From contig CM065803.1 of assembly GCA_033398695.1 (NCBI GenBank), positions 46,305,501 through 46,369,500 on the forward strand: a stretch of 64,000 bases of DNA. Direction: 5' to 3'. Origin of the DNA: Orobanche coerulescens (lineage: Eukaryota > Streptophyta > Magnoliopsida > Lamiales > Orobanchaceae). The position numbers were made by a program, and so were the translations under genes. Shown here piece by piece: positions 48,549-58,570 of this stretch. A model generated the notes under the pieces. That model did not search any database. It was not told the DNA's origin and saw only the letters and a program-made list of their open reading frames with translations. Positions within the stretch are counted from its first letter, which is position 1. Each line of letters starts with the position of its first letter.

Positions 48549-49000
48549 CCTACAACTCTCACAACAAGGATCTTAGATCTACTCCACATGGATCTATTTG
48601 GTCCTATCAAGCCAAGGACTCTGAGCGGCCGAAAACATGCACTTGTAATAGTAGATGATTATTCAAGGTACACTTGGATTATCTTCCTATATAAGAAAAG
48701 TGAAACCTTGACCAAGTTACCTGAGCTGCTGAGAAGGATCCATAATGAGAAATCCCTATCCATCATCAAGATCAGATCAGATAGAGGAGGAGAGTTTCTC
48801 AACAAGGCGATAACCGATTGGCTGATCGAGAATGGGATCCAAAGATGAGCTCAGTATCCGTGACGCCCAGAATGGTGTTCTTGAAAGAAGAAACAGAACC
48901 TCGAAGGAAGCAAAGAAGGTCCATGATTGCGATGACTGCCAAAAGGTTCTGGGTCAAGTCACAACACACTGTCACACCTGCAAGCAGAGTATGATAGTAG
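48549..49000 (+). pseudogene. SIRE-1 integrase core
   Basis: LLHMDLFGPIKPRTLSGRKH, ALVIVDDYSRYTWIIFLYKK (first Asp), IKIRSDRGGEFLNKAITDWL (second Asp), IENGIQR then a TGA. The frame shifts to [20 protein letters not shown], which carries the Glu (GVLERRNRT). The next 30 codons are scrambled by small indels until [20 protein letters not shown]. Confidence 0.9.
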
Positions 49001-50943
49001 GGATACATGGCAAAACTCCCTATGAGGTTTGGAATAATAGAACTCCTACTGTTGCTTACTTTCATGTTTTTGGTTGTAAGTGTTTCATCCACAACAACGG
49101 TAAAACACAACTAATTGCCTTTGATGCTAAAACTGATGACGGTCTCTTTATGGGATATTCTCAAAGAATCAAGGCATATAGAGTTTTTAATAAAAGAACC
49201 CTAGTTGTGGAGGAAACACCCCATGTTGTTTTTGATGAATCTACCGTTGAGTACAGGAAGCAAGTTGAGCTAATTGAGAACAAGCTCAAGTCAGCGACCC
49301 TTGAAGAAGTCATTGTACATGACACTGGAATGGTGGACTCACCTGCAGACCAGCCTGATGACCCAACTGCAGCTGCTGAAGACCCAACTGCAGATCATAC
49401 AGGATCATCAAACTTATCTGATCCAGTTGCTGTTGAAGAAGACCCAGCTGTAGCTGACAAAGACTCATCTGCAGATCAGAACCAACCTGCAGATGACAAG
49501 ACGGTAGCTGATCCAGTTGCAGACCAGAACCCAGCTGATGCAGAAATCCACCAGAGCAATCCAACAGGGGGAACAAACCCAGAAGAGGACGACATTCCCA
49601 AGTGGCTCAAAGATCACCCAATTCAGCAAATCATCGGAAAGTTGACTGATGGAGTTAAGACAAGACAGTCAACCCTACCAGCAGGAATGGCTATGTTCTC
49701 ATGCTTTATGTCACAAATAGAACCTAAAACTACAGAACAAGCCTTAGAAGATTATTCTTGGATAAATGCTATGCAAGAGGAATTGGAGCAGATGGAGAGA
49801 AACAAAGTTTGGGAACTAACAGACAGACCTGATCACAAGAAAGTTACTGGCACCAAATGGGTGTACAAAAATAAGAGTGATGAAGACGGAACTGTTGTTA
49901 GGAATAAGGCCAGACTTGTAGCAAAAGGTTATGCACAGTGTGAAGGAATAGATTTTGATGAAACCTATGCACCTGTTGCAAGATTAGAAGCCATCAAACT
50001 ATTCCTCGCATATGCTGCATTCAAGGATTTTGAAGTATATCAGATGGATGTAAAGAGTGCTTTTCTAAATGGAATCCTAGAAGAAGAAGTCTATGTAGAG
50101 CAACCCCCAGGTTTTGTCAAAGGAGACAAAGTCTATAAGCTGTTAAAGGCTCTCTATGGACTTAAGCAAGCACCTAGAGCGTGGTATGAAACATTGTCTG
50201 TGTTTCTTGAGAAAAATGGTTTTTGCAAAGGGAAAGTGGACAAAACCCTATTCAGAGTGGATCACGAAGGCCACATATTAATAGTCCAGATATATGTGGA
50301 TGACATCATATTCGGATCAACCAATCCAGAGATATGCGAGAAATTCTCCAACCTCATGCAAGGAGAATTTGAGATGAGTATGATGGGAAAGCTTAACTTC
50401 TTTCTCGGACTACAAGTTAAGCAGATGGAAAAAGGAATTTTCATCAACCAAGCTAAGTATACCAAAGATCTGATCAAGAGATATGGAATGTAATCAACCA
50501 AGCCAACAAGAATTCCTATGAGCACAAGTACTCACCTGGATGCAGACGAGGCAGGCATATCAGTGGACTCAACCCACTACAGAGGGCTCATTGGATCTCT
50601 TCTATACCTCACTGCAAGTAGGCCAGACATATCCTATGTCGTAAGAGTTTGTGCACGATTCCAGTCCAAGTCGAAGCAATCACACCTAGATGCATCCAAG
50701 AGGATAATAAAATACCTTAAGTCTACAATCAATGTTGGACTATGGTATCCCAAGGATGATAATTTCGAGCTGTCAGGATACTCAGATGCAGATTTCGCAG
50801 GATGCAAAATCAACAGGAAGAGCACTAGTGGAACGTGCCAATTCCTAGGAACCAGATCGATATCTGGTTTAGCAAGAAGCGTGTTTCTAACTCTATCTCC
50901 ACTACAGAGTCGAATACCTAGCCGCAGTAGTCACAGTGCATGA
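49001..50943 (+). pseudogene. SIRE-1 integrase tail, RT and RNase H start
   Basis: IN tail ([40 protein letters not shown]), then an acidic low-complexity linker with repeated ADQ/DPTA words (49310-49580). [62 protein letters not shown], catalytic [24 protein letters not shown] at 50491 interrupts the frame, then GLIGSLLYLTASRPDISYVV and YSDADFAGCKINRKSTSG (RNase H). A frameshift falls near 50880. Confidence 0.95.
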
Positions 50944-51217
50944 TTTTATGGATTAGACAGCAGGGGATTATAATATCATTGCAAATGAAGTTCCTATCTG
51001 GTGTGACAACAATAGTGCTATAGCAATAACCAAAAACCCGGTTTTGCACTCAAGGACGAAGCACATTGATGTTAAGCACCACTTCATCAGAGACCATGTG
51101 CTTAACAAAAGGGTTAGAGTTGAAAGAGTCAGCACAGACTACCAGATAGCCGACATCTTTACCAAACCCTTGCCGAAGAAAGATTTTTGGAGCCGAGCAG
51201 AGATCTTGGATTACTAG
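50944..51217 (+). pseudogene. SIRE-1 RNase H C-terminus
   Basis: Broken frame: YNIIANEVPIWCDNNSAIAI, NPVLHSRTKHIDVKHHFIRD, HVLNKRVRVERVSTDYQIAD and IFTKPLPKKDFW, then a stop at about 51215. Motifs are the normal end of copia RNase H. Confidence 0.88.
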
Positions 51218-51803
51218 ATTGGGAATATAGTATCAAGCAAGTCAAGCATTTCGAGGGAAGGACGGACCCACTGAGAATCGATCCTAGGCGATGCGTGCAA
51301 GAAGACGAAGGATGGACAAAGCAACCTAGTCGATCGTAATATCAAAGTAGAAGTCAACTCACCCGATACAGAGCGGTCAACAAATAACAAATCGACTGCT
51401 AAGTTTTCTAAACTGACCTCTGAATATTTAATTATTATCTGCCATAGTTATAATATTATTATATTGATTTTGGTTAACAAATGGCATTTAAATATATTTT
51501 CCTAAGCCAAGTGGAAATTTTAATACACGCGTCAATCGCTTATTAAATCGACCTCCACGGTGGCCAATCAGAATCAACCGTCAAATTTTAAAATGGACCA
51601 CCGATTCAAATTTGAAATTCAAAAGAATATCAAAAGGCGTACCACCGTTTCAAATATATAATAAATTAATCCATACGTCTTTTCATCTTCTTTATAAGGA
51701 AAGAAAACCAGTTACTTTACCTTTTACGCTTACCAGAACCCTAGATTTTTCAGAGCAAAAATTCCTTGAACACCAAATACACTAAAATCTTTTATTTGCA
51801 GAA
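51218..51803 (+). promoter_or_regulatory. Spacer before the SIRE-1 extra ORF with promoter-like end
   Basis: AT-rich and non-coding. Its last part looks like a plant Pol II promoter and leader: TTCTTTATAAGGAAAG (TATA at about 51693), a pyrimidine-rich stretch, AGAACCCTAGATTTTT (telo-box-like) at about 51735, then AGAAATGGCA at the ORF start. Confidence 0.5.
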
Positions 51804-52286
51804 ATGGCATCCTACTTCGAAGGCGTCAACCTGAAGGCGATCAAGGACCAGATTATTTTCTCGCTGGTCATCGATTTTGAAGGCTTATTAGAAGCGAATC
51901 TGGAGGATTATGATGTGCTTGACCTAATCCGCGCAATGAAGCTCAATGGGATCTACCCATTCCTAGACATCAACTCTCAACATCTGTACAAGGAGGATGT
52001 TATCTCGTTCTATCGTGAAGCTTGTTTGATTCAAGACGGAATTCGAAGCACTGTTGGCGGAAGGCAAGTCGACATAACGCGAGAGTCGATTCGCAGAGTT
52101 TTCGGTATGAAGCACCGCGGCATAGCCGTCGAAGCCCTCAAGCAGTCTTCTGCCAAAATCTGGAAGAAGATTAAGGTGGAGAATATCCCCGAAAAGCTGA
52201 AACTCACTGCCAAGAGGAGTGAGCTTAAGAAAGTTTATCGTTTTGCGTTGGACATAACCAACAAAATAATCATGGGGATGGCCTAG
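51804..52286 (+). pseudogene. SIRE-1 extra ORF, N-terminal domain
   Basis: 160 codons, MASYFEGVNLKAIKDQIIFS to KIIMGMA. LDINSQHLYKEDVISFYREA, GRQVDITRESIRRVFGMKHR resembles the N-terminal helical domain of the 'putative plant transposon' proteins carried by many plant retroelements (family resemblance from memory, not searched). No signal peptide or membrane segment. A frameshift follows at about 52290; the next frame continues the protein. Confidence 0.7.
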
Positions 52287-52314
52287 CTTATGATCAACTG
52301 TCGTTTAAAAATTT

Positions 52315-53649
52315 ATGGTGCCGGGAGCACTAATTCAGGAAGAAGAAATTGACTGGGCAGATTACATATTCAGGCAACTCGTTCGAGAGGTCAACAAAGC
52401 CGAATGGCTTGACGATGAGAAGAGATTTAAGACAAAGCTGGCGTTTGGAACGCAGCTGAGTTGGATGCTGGAAAAGACAGGCATGGCGAAGGGAAGCACT
52501 GACCCTTTCTATCCCAACAAAAGACTTGGTCATATGGACCACGAGAAGCTGAGAAAATTGGGAGGCGCAAGGAGAGCAGCCCAGATGCTGAAGGACCTAC
52601 CTGACACAAGTCCTTATCCGAGATATTATTCGTCAGGAGAGTCGGACAGACCTGCACCGATATCCCAATCGCAATGAGTCGACACCGAGTCCGACGACAC
52701 TCCCATAGCAGTCAGATTTAAGAGAAGGGGACCAGCCCCTGAAGGACCTTCTATCATGCAGTCGTCACCAGAACCCTCTCCCAAGAGGCCAAGGAAACTG
52801 CAATTTAGTGAGGAAGAGCAGTCTGAACATCTTGCCAACCCCTCAGCCAGGTCACCAACTCATCTGGAAGACCTGCCTGCCCCAGGCACCCACGAGACTC
52901 GGATTGTGGCTGTACTCACCCCCCCAGCCTACATCTCCGAGGAAGAAGAAGCAGGTCTAATAATTTCTATCCCTGAAGCCAACTATATCTTTAACCTCTT
53001 AGAAAATAACACTTTCAATCTATCCATCGAACAACTACAACTTGTAAAACCTCTAGCTTTAAAACAATCGTTCTTTGAAATTTTTTAAGAATGGAAATTT
53101 TTGAAATCCTTATCCTTTGTCAAACTTCAATCCTTTATTGACACTTGTGGTTGGGACTATCCCCAAGCCACGGAGGATGTGCTGATAGATTTTTGTAAAA
53201 CATCAGACACAATTTTGATCCTTCAGGAGGACTGGTTCATGTCCAATTTTAAAACCAACATGGACCAGTTCATCCACTGCATTATGCTTAGTATTTTTGA
53301 CGGATCTTATGAGAAAGATGTTGAGGAGGTAGTTGAAAAGGAAATTAGGATTGAGGAGGTAGATGGAGAAGAAAATAAAGAAGTTTTTGTTTTGGACGAT
53401 GAAGAAGAAGAGGAGGAAGAGAGCAGAGAAGAAGAAAATATCTTAGTTGAAAATCAACCTGATGAAGTAGAGAAGACAGAAGAGTTGAATGAAGAAGAAG
53501 AAGAAGGAGAAGAAGTAGAACAAGATGAAGGAGAGAAGAAGGATGATGATGATGAAAAGGAGAATGATGATGAAGGAGAAAAGGATGGGAAGGATGATGA
53601 TGATGATAATGATGATGATGATGGAGGAGATGAAGGAGCTGAAAAATAA
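52315..53649 (+). pseudogene. SIRE-1 extra ORF, middle and acidic region
   Basis: One frame with TGA/TAA stops at 52675-52677 and 53086-53088. Begins EEEIDWADYIFRQLVREVNK, then a Pro/Ser-rich linker (SSPEPSPKRPRKLQFSEEEQ), a mixed helical part (LQSFIDTCGWDYPQATEDVL), then about 90 residues almost only of Glu, Asp and Lys up to TAA 53647-53649. The acidic run goes on in frame past the stop to about 53780 as a Lys/Glu repeat. No enzyme motif. Could be a nuclear or nucleolar-type acidic protein; function unknown. Confidence 0.7.
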
Positions 53650-53810
53650 AAAGAAAAAGAAAAGGATGAGGAAAAAGAAAAGGAAAATATTGAAGAAGAA
53701 AAGGAGAAAGAAGAAGAAGAAAAGGAGGAGGAACAGGAGAAAGAGGAAGAGAAGGCAGAAGAAGGAAAGAACCAGAGCTAGAGCCGACACAAGAAGCTGC
53801 AGAGAGGACT

Positions 53811-54887
53811 GTGGTACCTGCCCGGTACACCATCCTAGACGCGGAGTTAGCTAAGTACTCCAGGTCAGGGACCCCAGAGAAGACCCCCTCTGGAGTACCA
53901 GCTACAGACAGAAGCTTGCAGTCCAGTGGTTCGATTGCAGAAGGTTCGGGAGAGCACTCTCCACCAGCTCAGATATCACCTGCCATGACTGAGCTGATCA
54001 GGCAGATAGTGAAAGATACAATTGAAGAGCTGTTGGCAACTCAGGTCACTCCTGACCTTCAATCCATTAATGCAAAGATCGACACTCTGCTGCAGAGAGA
54101 AGTTCCTCAGCCTCCTCCCCCTACCAACAACAGAATTCCATTTGGCATGTCTGACTGGATGAGCAGGATGGAGCACCAGCTAACTACCTTAGTTGATGCT
54201 GGTAAAAAGGGGGAAGATAGAATTCAGGGGGAAGGAAGTAATCAAGGAGAGATAAGGGAAGAGCTTAGGACGAAGAAGAAGCAGGATGTCCAGATGATCA
54301 CTGCTGGGACATCCTCAGCCAAGAGGAAGGGAGGAGCACATCCAGATGAACAGGCTGAGCAGCCTGAAGGCAAGAAAAGGAGGACTAGAGGAGGTTTTGG
54401 GCCTACTCTAGAATGGGAAGGAAAGGAGCTGTGGTATGTTGAGGATTTTATACCATATGAAGCTCTGCCCATGTGGGGATCTGCAAAGAAGAAATTCATC
54501 AGAGACTACTACATCTGGGAAATACTCCAGGATGATAATCTCTCCCCAAGGCAGATCATCAATTTCATGGAAACAGCTCATCCAAAACTCTGGACTATTC
54601 TGAAGAAGCATGCTAAGGATCAAAATGCTTATCCTATGATTCCCTCATTCAGAGCAGAGGAAGCGCCGACCCGTTTGGACAATGAGCTTAACGAACTCGA
54701 GCTTCAAAGAGAAATTAGGAAGCTATGTGAAGAGCACAAATTCTCTTCAAAAGAAGACCAAGACTTTGCTGCTCTAGTCGTAAGAAGGAAATATGGTCTT
54801 GCCCCAGTCAAGATAAGACCAATTGGAGCTAAAACCTTCAGACCTGCCAAACAGCCTATTCGAAGAGGCAGAGGAAGAGGCAGATGA
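53811..54887 (+). CDS. SIRE-1 extra ORF, C-terminal part
   Basis: 358 codons open. AMTELIRQIVKDTIEELLAT and LQSINAKIDTLLQREVPQPP form helices; a basic Lys/Arg cluster EGKKRRTRGG could be a nuclear localisation signal; a conserved-looking core LEWEGKELWYVEDFIPYEAL, KKKFIRDYYIWEILQDDNLS follows; the end is RGRGRGR. No transmembrane helix is seen, unlike a classical envelope protein. The Met at 53811 is likely internal to a longer protein joined by a frameshift at about 53790. Confidence 0.72.
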   Translation: MVPARYTILDAELAKYSRSGTPEKTPSGVPATDRSLQSSGSIAEGSGEHSPPAQISPAMTELIRQIVKDTIEELLATQVTPDLQSINAKIDTLLQREVPQPPPPTNNRIPFGMSDWMSRMEHQLTTLVDAGKKGEDRIQGEGSNQGEIREELRTKKKQDVQMITAGTSSAKRKGGAHPDEQAEQPEGKKRRTRGGFGPTLEWEGKELWYVEDFIPYEALPMWGSAKKKFIRDYYIWEILQDDNLSPRQIINFMETAHPKLWTILKKHAKDQNAYPMIPSFRAEEAPTRLDNELNELELQREIRKLCEEHKFSSKEDQDFAALVVRRKYGLAPVKIRPIGAKTFRPAKQPIRRGRGRGR

Positions 54888-55101
54888 CTCTTATTTTTTT
54901 GTAATGATTTATGTACTTAAAATTTTCTTGTAAAATTCAGACATGTACTTGTAAAAATAATTTTGTAACAGTCTTTTTGAATGACAATTCCCAGTTGTCT
55001 CAAAAACTAGACTGACTTTAGTTTGTGTCTTGCACTTAAGTGCAGACTTGATCATTTGATTACTTGTTTAAAGTTTTGCCATCATCAAAATAGGGGGAAT
55101 T
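54888..55101 (+). other. SIRE-1 3' untranslated region and PPT
   Basis: AT-rich 200 bp, ending in CATCATCAAAATAGGGGGAA (PPT 55087-55100) directly before the 3' LTR. The CATCAAAA-GGGGG context is typical of SIRE/Maximus. Confidence 0.85.
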
Positions 55102-56515
55102 TGTTAGGAATACTTGTTAGATTTTGATGATGTCATTAATATAAAATCAAATGTTTATTACTTGGCAAAAATGTAAGGAAGAACCAAATGAGTATCTTCC
55201 ATAGGCCAAATATATTAAACATAAAACTTGGCAAAATGTAAAGAAGAACCAAATGAGTATCTTCTGTAGGCCAAAAATTAGTTAGGCTAAAATCGGCTAA
55301 GTACTGAGTACAACTAAGTTCATCAGAGAGGATCAGTCGAGTCGAGTCAGAGTAGTCCTGGTCAACATAATTTATCAGAGAAGTTTGACCAGACTGCAGC
55401 CAAGGTACCTCAGGCAAGTCACCTGATCAGATAAGTCACAAACAGTAAACAGCAGAGAGGTCCAGACTGCAGAGATGATAGCTGCTCATCAGCCTAGTCG
55501 AAGTCAGCCAAGTACTCCAAGTCCACGTCAGCATGCGTTGAAAAGTCAAGTATTACGGAAAGTCACATGCAACGTGAAGAGACAAATTGGAGTGATTCCC
55601 GCTAGAGATATGAATTAAAAAAGCTATCCAGACCCACCTTGAAGACTTTAAACGTTTTATAATCAACAGATTCGGCGCATCACATGCATAGTCTTCACAA
55701 CGGTCGGAAGATAGAATAAAATAATGGGAATCCAGCCTTGCAATGTTCAGAAAGATTAAACAAAGAAGTCTCCCTCCAACAGACGGATTTGTTCAAAAGA
55801 TTTGCAACGGCTACAAGGAAAGAGCTCAGAGATCGTGACCTATATATATCCGAAGATTTGAAACTGAGCAATCACCGGTGCGAACATACTTTCAAGCGAT
55901 CAAAGCATTCAAGCAATCAAAAAGCAATCTATAGCATCGTGAAAAGAGCGGTTCTAAAAGTTCATACTTAAATAAGCTCTTAGTTGGAGAAGACAAAAAC
56001 TCTTGTCTATAATACTGAGTTCGGGGTACTTCACTGGTTGAAGTTAGAGACTGTAAAGGCATCCAAGGATCGAGGATCAAGAGGTGCAAGGCAGTCAAGT
56101 GTGGTACAACGGCACGGATTTCCACTGGTTGGAAGCTGTTGTAGTTTTGTTTGAATCACTGTAATATTTATCACTGGTTGAGAATTATAGTGAATTCATC
56201 TCCAACTGGTTTGGATAAAAGTGGATTAGTAGAGGATTACCCCACCTCTGAGACCACTATAATCGCCTGCGTTCTTTACTGTTTTATTACATCATACCTT
56301 AACTGCTGCATTCATTGTTAAGTGTTTCATTAGCTGCTTTCTATTCGTCATCAGCTGACTTCCGCATATATTAAAGAACAAACGACTCCAAGTCATTTGT
56401 TTACCTATCAGCTGAAGAAACTCACTCTTCGTGAAAAAGAGTTTAAGAGTTTCTACAAGTCTATTCACCCCCCCCCCCCCCTCTAGACTTGTACCTGGAC
56501 GACTTGTGACCTACA
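55102..56515 (+). repeat. SIRE-1 3' LTR
   Basis: 1,414 bp, TGTTAGGAATAC to GACCTACA. Differs from the 5' copy at scattered sites and in a poly-C run near its end (14 C here, 7 C in the 5' LTR at about 45757). Confidence 0.93.
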
Positions 56516-56695
56516 CCTCTTAGGTCGGCACACTCTTATTTGAGTCCATAGTTCATCGAGACCTCTGAGGTCGGCACAGTCTTATCTGAGTCCATAGGCC
56601 GGACTTCATTCGTCTAGGTTTCCCCTATTTTATTCAGGGATCGGTACGTCAGTTTATATTGGGCTTCTTTAAACTGGGTTTTTAGGAAGTATACA
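56516..56695 (-). repeat. Tat-1 5' LTR, outer part
   Basis: Continues 44389. Holds the second and third copies of a 46-bp tandem repeat (44345, 56522, 56568; AGGTCGG...ACTCTTATCTGAGTCCATAG). The LTR start is placed at 56695, where the minus strand reads TGTATACTTCC. The partner LTR is not visible, so this edge is inferred. Confidence 0.75.
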
Positions 56696-56696
56696 T

Positions 56697-57104
56697 TTGT
56701 CGTCCTATCAGGATCCATGGATGTATAAGGAGGTATTTCAAGACAAGGATGCTGAATCCTTGCAAACGGTAATGGAATCCGAAATGAGATCTATGGATTC
56801 TAATCAAATGTGGGAGCTAGTAGAGCTACCCAATGGGGTAAAACCCATTGGAAGTAAGTGGGTCTACAAGCGTAAGAGAGGATCAAAAGGGAAGGTTGAA
56901 ACCTTCAAGGCAAGGCTTGTTGCGAAAGGTTACACTCAGAAGGAGGGCATCGACTACGATGAGACCTTTTTGCCGGTAGCCATACTTATATCGATCCGGA
57001 TTCTCTTAGCTATAGCAGCGCATTTGGATATGGAGATTTGGCAGATGGATGTCAAAACTGCATTCTTGAACGGGAGTCTTGACAAGGAAATCTATATACG
57101 CTAA
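56697..57104 (+). pseudogene. Copia-2 RT, N-terminal part
   Basis: [80 protein letters not shown], then TAA at 57102. Relatives read YMxQPEGF, so the stop fits CAA to TAA. The protein begins in mid-RT because of the Tat-1 junction. Confidence 0.9.
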
Positions 57105-57989
57105 CCTGAGGGATTTATTGCTGAAGGAGAGGAGCACTTAGTGTGTAAGCTTAAGAGAGCCATTTATGGTCTTAAACAAGCATCAAGGTCTTGGAACATG
57201 CGATTTGATGAGGTCATCCAGTCATATGGTTTTGTACAATGTCCTAGTGAGGTTTGTGTATACAAAAAGTGTGATGGAAACGTGTTGGTGTTTCTTGTAC
57301 TATATGTAGATGATATACTTCTAATTGGAAACAATGTGAACGTATTATCAGACGTAAGGGTATGGCTGTCTGAGCAGTTCGATATGAAGGATTTGGGAGA
57401 AGCTGGGCACATCCTTGGCATTAGGATCTTTCGAGATCGCAAGAAAATGATGTTGTGCTTATCTCAGTCATCCTATATCGATACAGTGCTAAAGTGGTTT
57501 CGCATGGAGAATTCCAAGAACGGTTTCTTACCTTACAGACATGGAATTCAGCTATCTAAGGCTATGTGTCCTATGACACCAAATGAGATAGATGACATGA
57601 AGTTGGTCCTTTATTCTTCGGCAGTGGGTAGCCTCATGTATGATATGCTTTGCACTAGGCCTAATATCTGTCATGCTGTAGGCATGGTGGCAAGATATCA
57701 GTCGAACCTAGGACCGGGACATTGGATTGCTGTCAAGCATATACTCAAGTACCTGAGAAGGACTAGGGATCATATGCTTGTATATCAATCGAATACACTT
57801 TGTCCTTTGGGTTACACTGACTCATATTTCAGTTTGGACAAAGAAAAGTCGAAATCAACTTCCGGATATGTTTTCACTTTGGGAGGTGGAGCCATCAGTT
57901 GGAGGAGTGTGAAGCATAAATGCATAGCGGACTCTACCATAGAAGCCGAGTATGTAGCAGCCTCAGAGGCAGCTAAAGAGGCAGTATGA
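57105..57989 (+). pseudogene. Copia-2 RT palm and RNase H
   Basis: CKLKRAIYGLKQASRSWNMR, catalytic VLYVDDILLIGNNVNVLSDV, QFDMKDLGEAGHILGIRIFR, then SSAVGSLMYDMLCTRPNICH and the RNase H motifs GYTDSYFSLDKEKSKSTSGY (Asp), CIADSTIEAEYVAASEAAKE (Glu). TGA at 57987 in an AVxLKYFLKDLG context where Trp is usual (TGG to TGA). Confidence 0.92.
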
Positions 57990-58010
57990 CTCAAGTACTT
58001 CCTAAAGGAT

Positions 58011-58289
58011 TTGGGTGTGATTCCTAATTTGCCTAGGAGTATTACACTTTATTGTGATAATATCGGTGCTGTTGCAAATTCAAAGGAACCACGGGCCCAC
58101 AAAGCAAGCAAACATATCAAGCACAAATATCATCTCATTCGAGGTTTTTTGAAGAGAGGAAAAATTATTGTCTCCAAGATTACATCTGAAGACAACCTAG
58201 CAGACCCATTCATGAAAGGGTTGCCCTCAAAGTCATTTGAAGGGCATGTCGAAGGAATGGGGTTGAGATGTATGGCATCAATGTTTTGA
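58011..58289 (+). pseudogene. Copia-2 RNase H C-terminus
   Basis: Same frame: ITLYCDNIGAVANSKEPRAH, KASKHIKHKYHLIRGFLKRG, SEDNLADPFMKGLPSKSFEG, HVEGMGLRCM. CDN and ADP motifs are normal. After the stop, ATGTTTTGAGTATAAGTG occurs twice, 59 bp apart (58281, 58340), the second running into the PPT. Confidence 0.9.
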
Positions 58290-58363
58290 GTATAAGTGAA
58301 AGATAGATAGACATAGTCTAGATAGTATACTTCAAAAGCATGTTTTGAGTATAAGTGGGAGAT

Positions 58364-58570
58364 TGTTAGGGTTGTATACATCAAAACATACTTTATGCTT
58401 GTATTACCTAATTTCCCAGTCTTTATCAATGAAAATATTTAATACATTTCATCACATATTTTGCATATTTATTCATGCTATGGTTATGCAAATATTGTCT
58501 AATTACTTTATATTGTAGATAATGTAGTGTGTCGAGTCACACAAAAGATCACATTATCGGTTCCTTATTG
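58364..58570 (+). repeat. Copia-2 3' LTR, about 200 bp
   Basis: TGTTAGGGTTGTATACATC onward, AT-rich, then an abrupt change to GC-rich coding sequence at about 58570. Either a short LTR or one truncated at its 3' end; I cannot decide. Confidence 0.65.

Larger units (their letters stand above)
44390..56515 (+). mobile_element. SIRE-1: complete Ty1/copia (SIRE/Maximus-like) with extra ORF
   Basis: 12,126 bp flanked by CCTCT (44385-44389, 56516-56520). LTRs 44390-45794 and 55102-56515, about 98% alike by eye. Domain order GAG, PR, IN, RT, RNase H (IN before RT defines copia), followed by a 3-kb extra coding region and PPT AAAATAGGGGGAATT. The long Gag with coiled coil, the extra 3' ORF and the PPT context fit SIRE/Maximus. 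The first two bases of the 5' LTR read TA instead of TG. Confidence 0.93.
6048..56695 (-). mobile_element. Tat-1: Ty3/gypsy Tat-lineage retrotransposon, split into three pieces
   Basis: Own sequence lies at 6048-8821, 40994-44389 and 56516-56695; the remainder is Tekay-1 and SIRE-1 with their passengers. Minus-strand order is LTR, PBS (43886-43904), gag, PR, RT, RNase H, a second 'archaeal-type' RNase H, IN. The double RNase H is the Tat hallmark. The first gap is bounded by ATATC on both sides (8817-8821, 40994-40998) and joins two halves of the RT active-site region. The second gap is bounded by CCTCT (44385-44389, 56516-56520) and joins two halves of the LTR. Its 3' LTR is not visible: Athila-1 replaces it at 6047. 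The outer LTR edge is placed at about 56695 (GTATACA). Confidence 0.9.
56696..58570 (+). mobile_element. Copia-2: 3' half of a Ty1/copia (Tork-like) element
   Basis: Single plus frame from RT to RNase H, PPT AAGTGGGAGATT (58353-58363, overlapping the LTR edge) and about 200 bp of 3' LTR starting TGTTAGGGTTGTATAC at 58364. Its left edge coincides with the Tat-1 LTR, as expected if Tat-1 inserted in it; the missing 5' half would then be left of the window. The right edge with Tat-2 is approximate (58555-58580). Confidence 0.82.

Noticed and set aside
53443..53790. Long minus-strand ORF with Phe/Leu/Ile-rich protein resembling a membrane protein.
   Set aside because: It is the complement of the GAA/GAT-rich acidic tract of the SIRE-1 extra ORF; hydrophobicity is a triplet artefact.
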